NCBI GenBank assembly: GCA_029379385.1
Contig: CM055609.1
Coordinates: 8,184,001 to 8,248,000, forward strand
DNA from: Quillaja saponaria
Lineage: Eukaryota > Streptophyta > Magnoliopsida > Fabales > Quillajaceae
Length of the DNA: 64,000 nt
Reading direction: 5' to 3'
The notes beneath the pieces are model-generated. The model saw nothing but the letters and a program-made list of their open reading frames with translations, ran no database searches and had not been told where the DNA came from. A program made the position numbers and the translations under genes. This document shows, piece after piece, positions 63,955 to 64,000 of this stretch (the stretch's first letter is position 1; the number at the start of each line of letters is the position of its first letter).

Positions 63955-64000
63955 GTTTGGATTAAAATCATAGTCTTTTGTCAATTTGATAGTCGCTAAC

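Noticed and set aside
1..64000. CRISPR arrays, operons, phage or bacterial elements
   Set aside because: None seen; the only regular arrays are the minisatellites and microsatellites, and gene structure is eukaryotic throughout.

Overview
This is nuclear DNA from a flowering plant, most likely a woody or long-lived eudicot. The evidence is AT-rich intergenic DNA, multi-exon genes with GT-AG introns, a plant tRNA-Glu gene, plant-specific families (class III peroxidase, plant GDSL esterases, EDR2-like, SNI1) and debris of plant copia, LINE, TRIM and hAT elements. There is no prokaryotic, viral or organellar organisation. The species cannot be named from the sequence alone.

Layout from left to right. 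Positions 1-3.5 kb hold decayed material: an RNase H remnant of a non-LTR retroelement, a two-exon fragment of a GDSL esterase and a fold-back repeat. At 3.6-6.0 kb (+) is a five-exon GDSL esterase/lipase that carries one 1-nt frameshift. At 6.7-27.8 kb (-) is a complete 22-exon EDR2-like gene (PH, START and EDR2_C/DUF1336 domains; 751 codons plus stop by my splice model). Its introns hold a 5'-truncated copia element, a LINE with a TRIM nested inside it, and a second TRIM. At 28.9-31.4 kb (-) is a two-exon gene for a mitochondrial-type bS6 ribosomal protein, with a 419-bp hAT-type MITE between it and the EDR2-like start. At 34.3-36.5 kb (-) is a second five-exon GDSL gene, also with a single 1-nt frameshift. 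At 39.9 kb is tRNA-Glu(CTC), and 139 bp downstream on the same strand starts a 15-exon SNI1 gene (40.1-45.6 kb, 467 aa). At 48.0-50.3 kb (-) is a three-exon class III peroxidase that matches peroxidase 19.

The most unusual part is 49.6-61.2 kb. A unit of about 5.5-6 kb, made of peroxidase exons 1-2, upstream DNA and a telomere-like minisatellite, is duplicated head to tail. The second copy leaves a truncated, frameshifted peroxidase without exon 3. Each copy ends in an array of a 20-bp monomer whose length variants are 26 bp, one CCCTAA-type hexamer longer. The window closes with the 5' half of ATP11/ATPAF1 (62.0 kb onward, +), the F1-ATPase assembly factor. The genes for peroxidase 19 and ATP11 are neighbours in Arabidopsis (At2g34060/At2g34050), so this order appears conserved and the tandem expansion took place between them.

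The genes do not form a pathway. Two relate to salicylic-acid-dependent defence in Arabidopsis (the EDR2 family and SNI1), but nothing in the sequence links them functionally. I found no previously undescribed enzymatic system. The best leads are the duplicated minisatellite block, a duplicated splice acceptor inside SNI1, the tRNA gene at the SNI1 promoter and well-preserved TRIM/MITE insertions.
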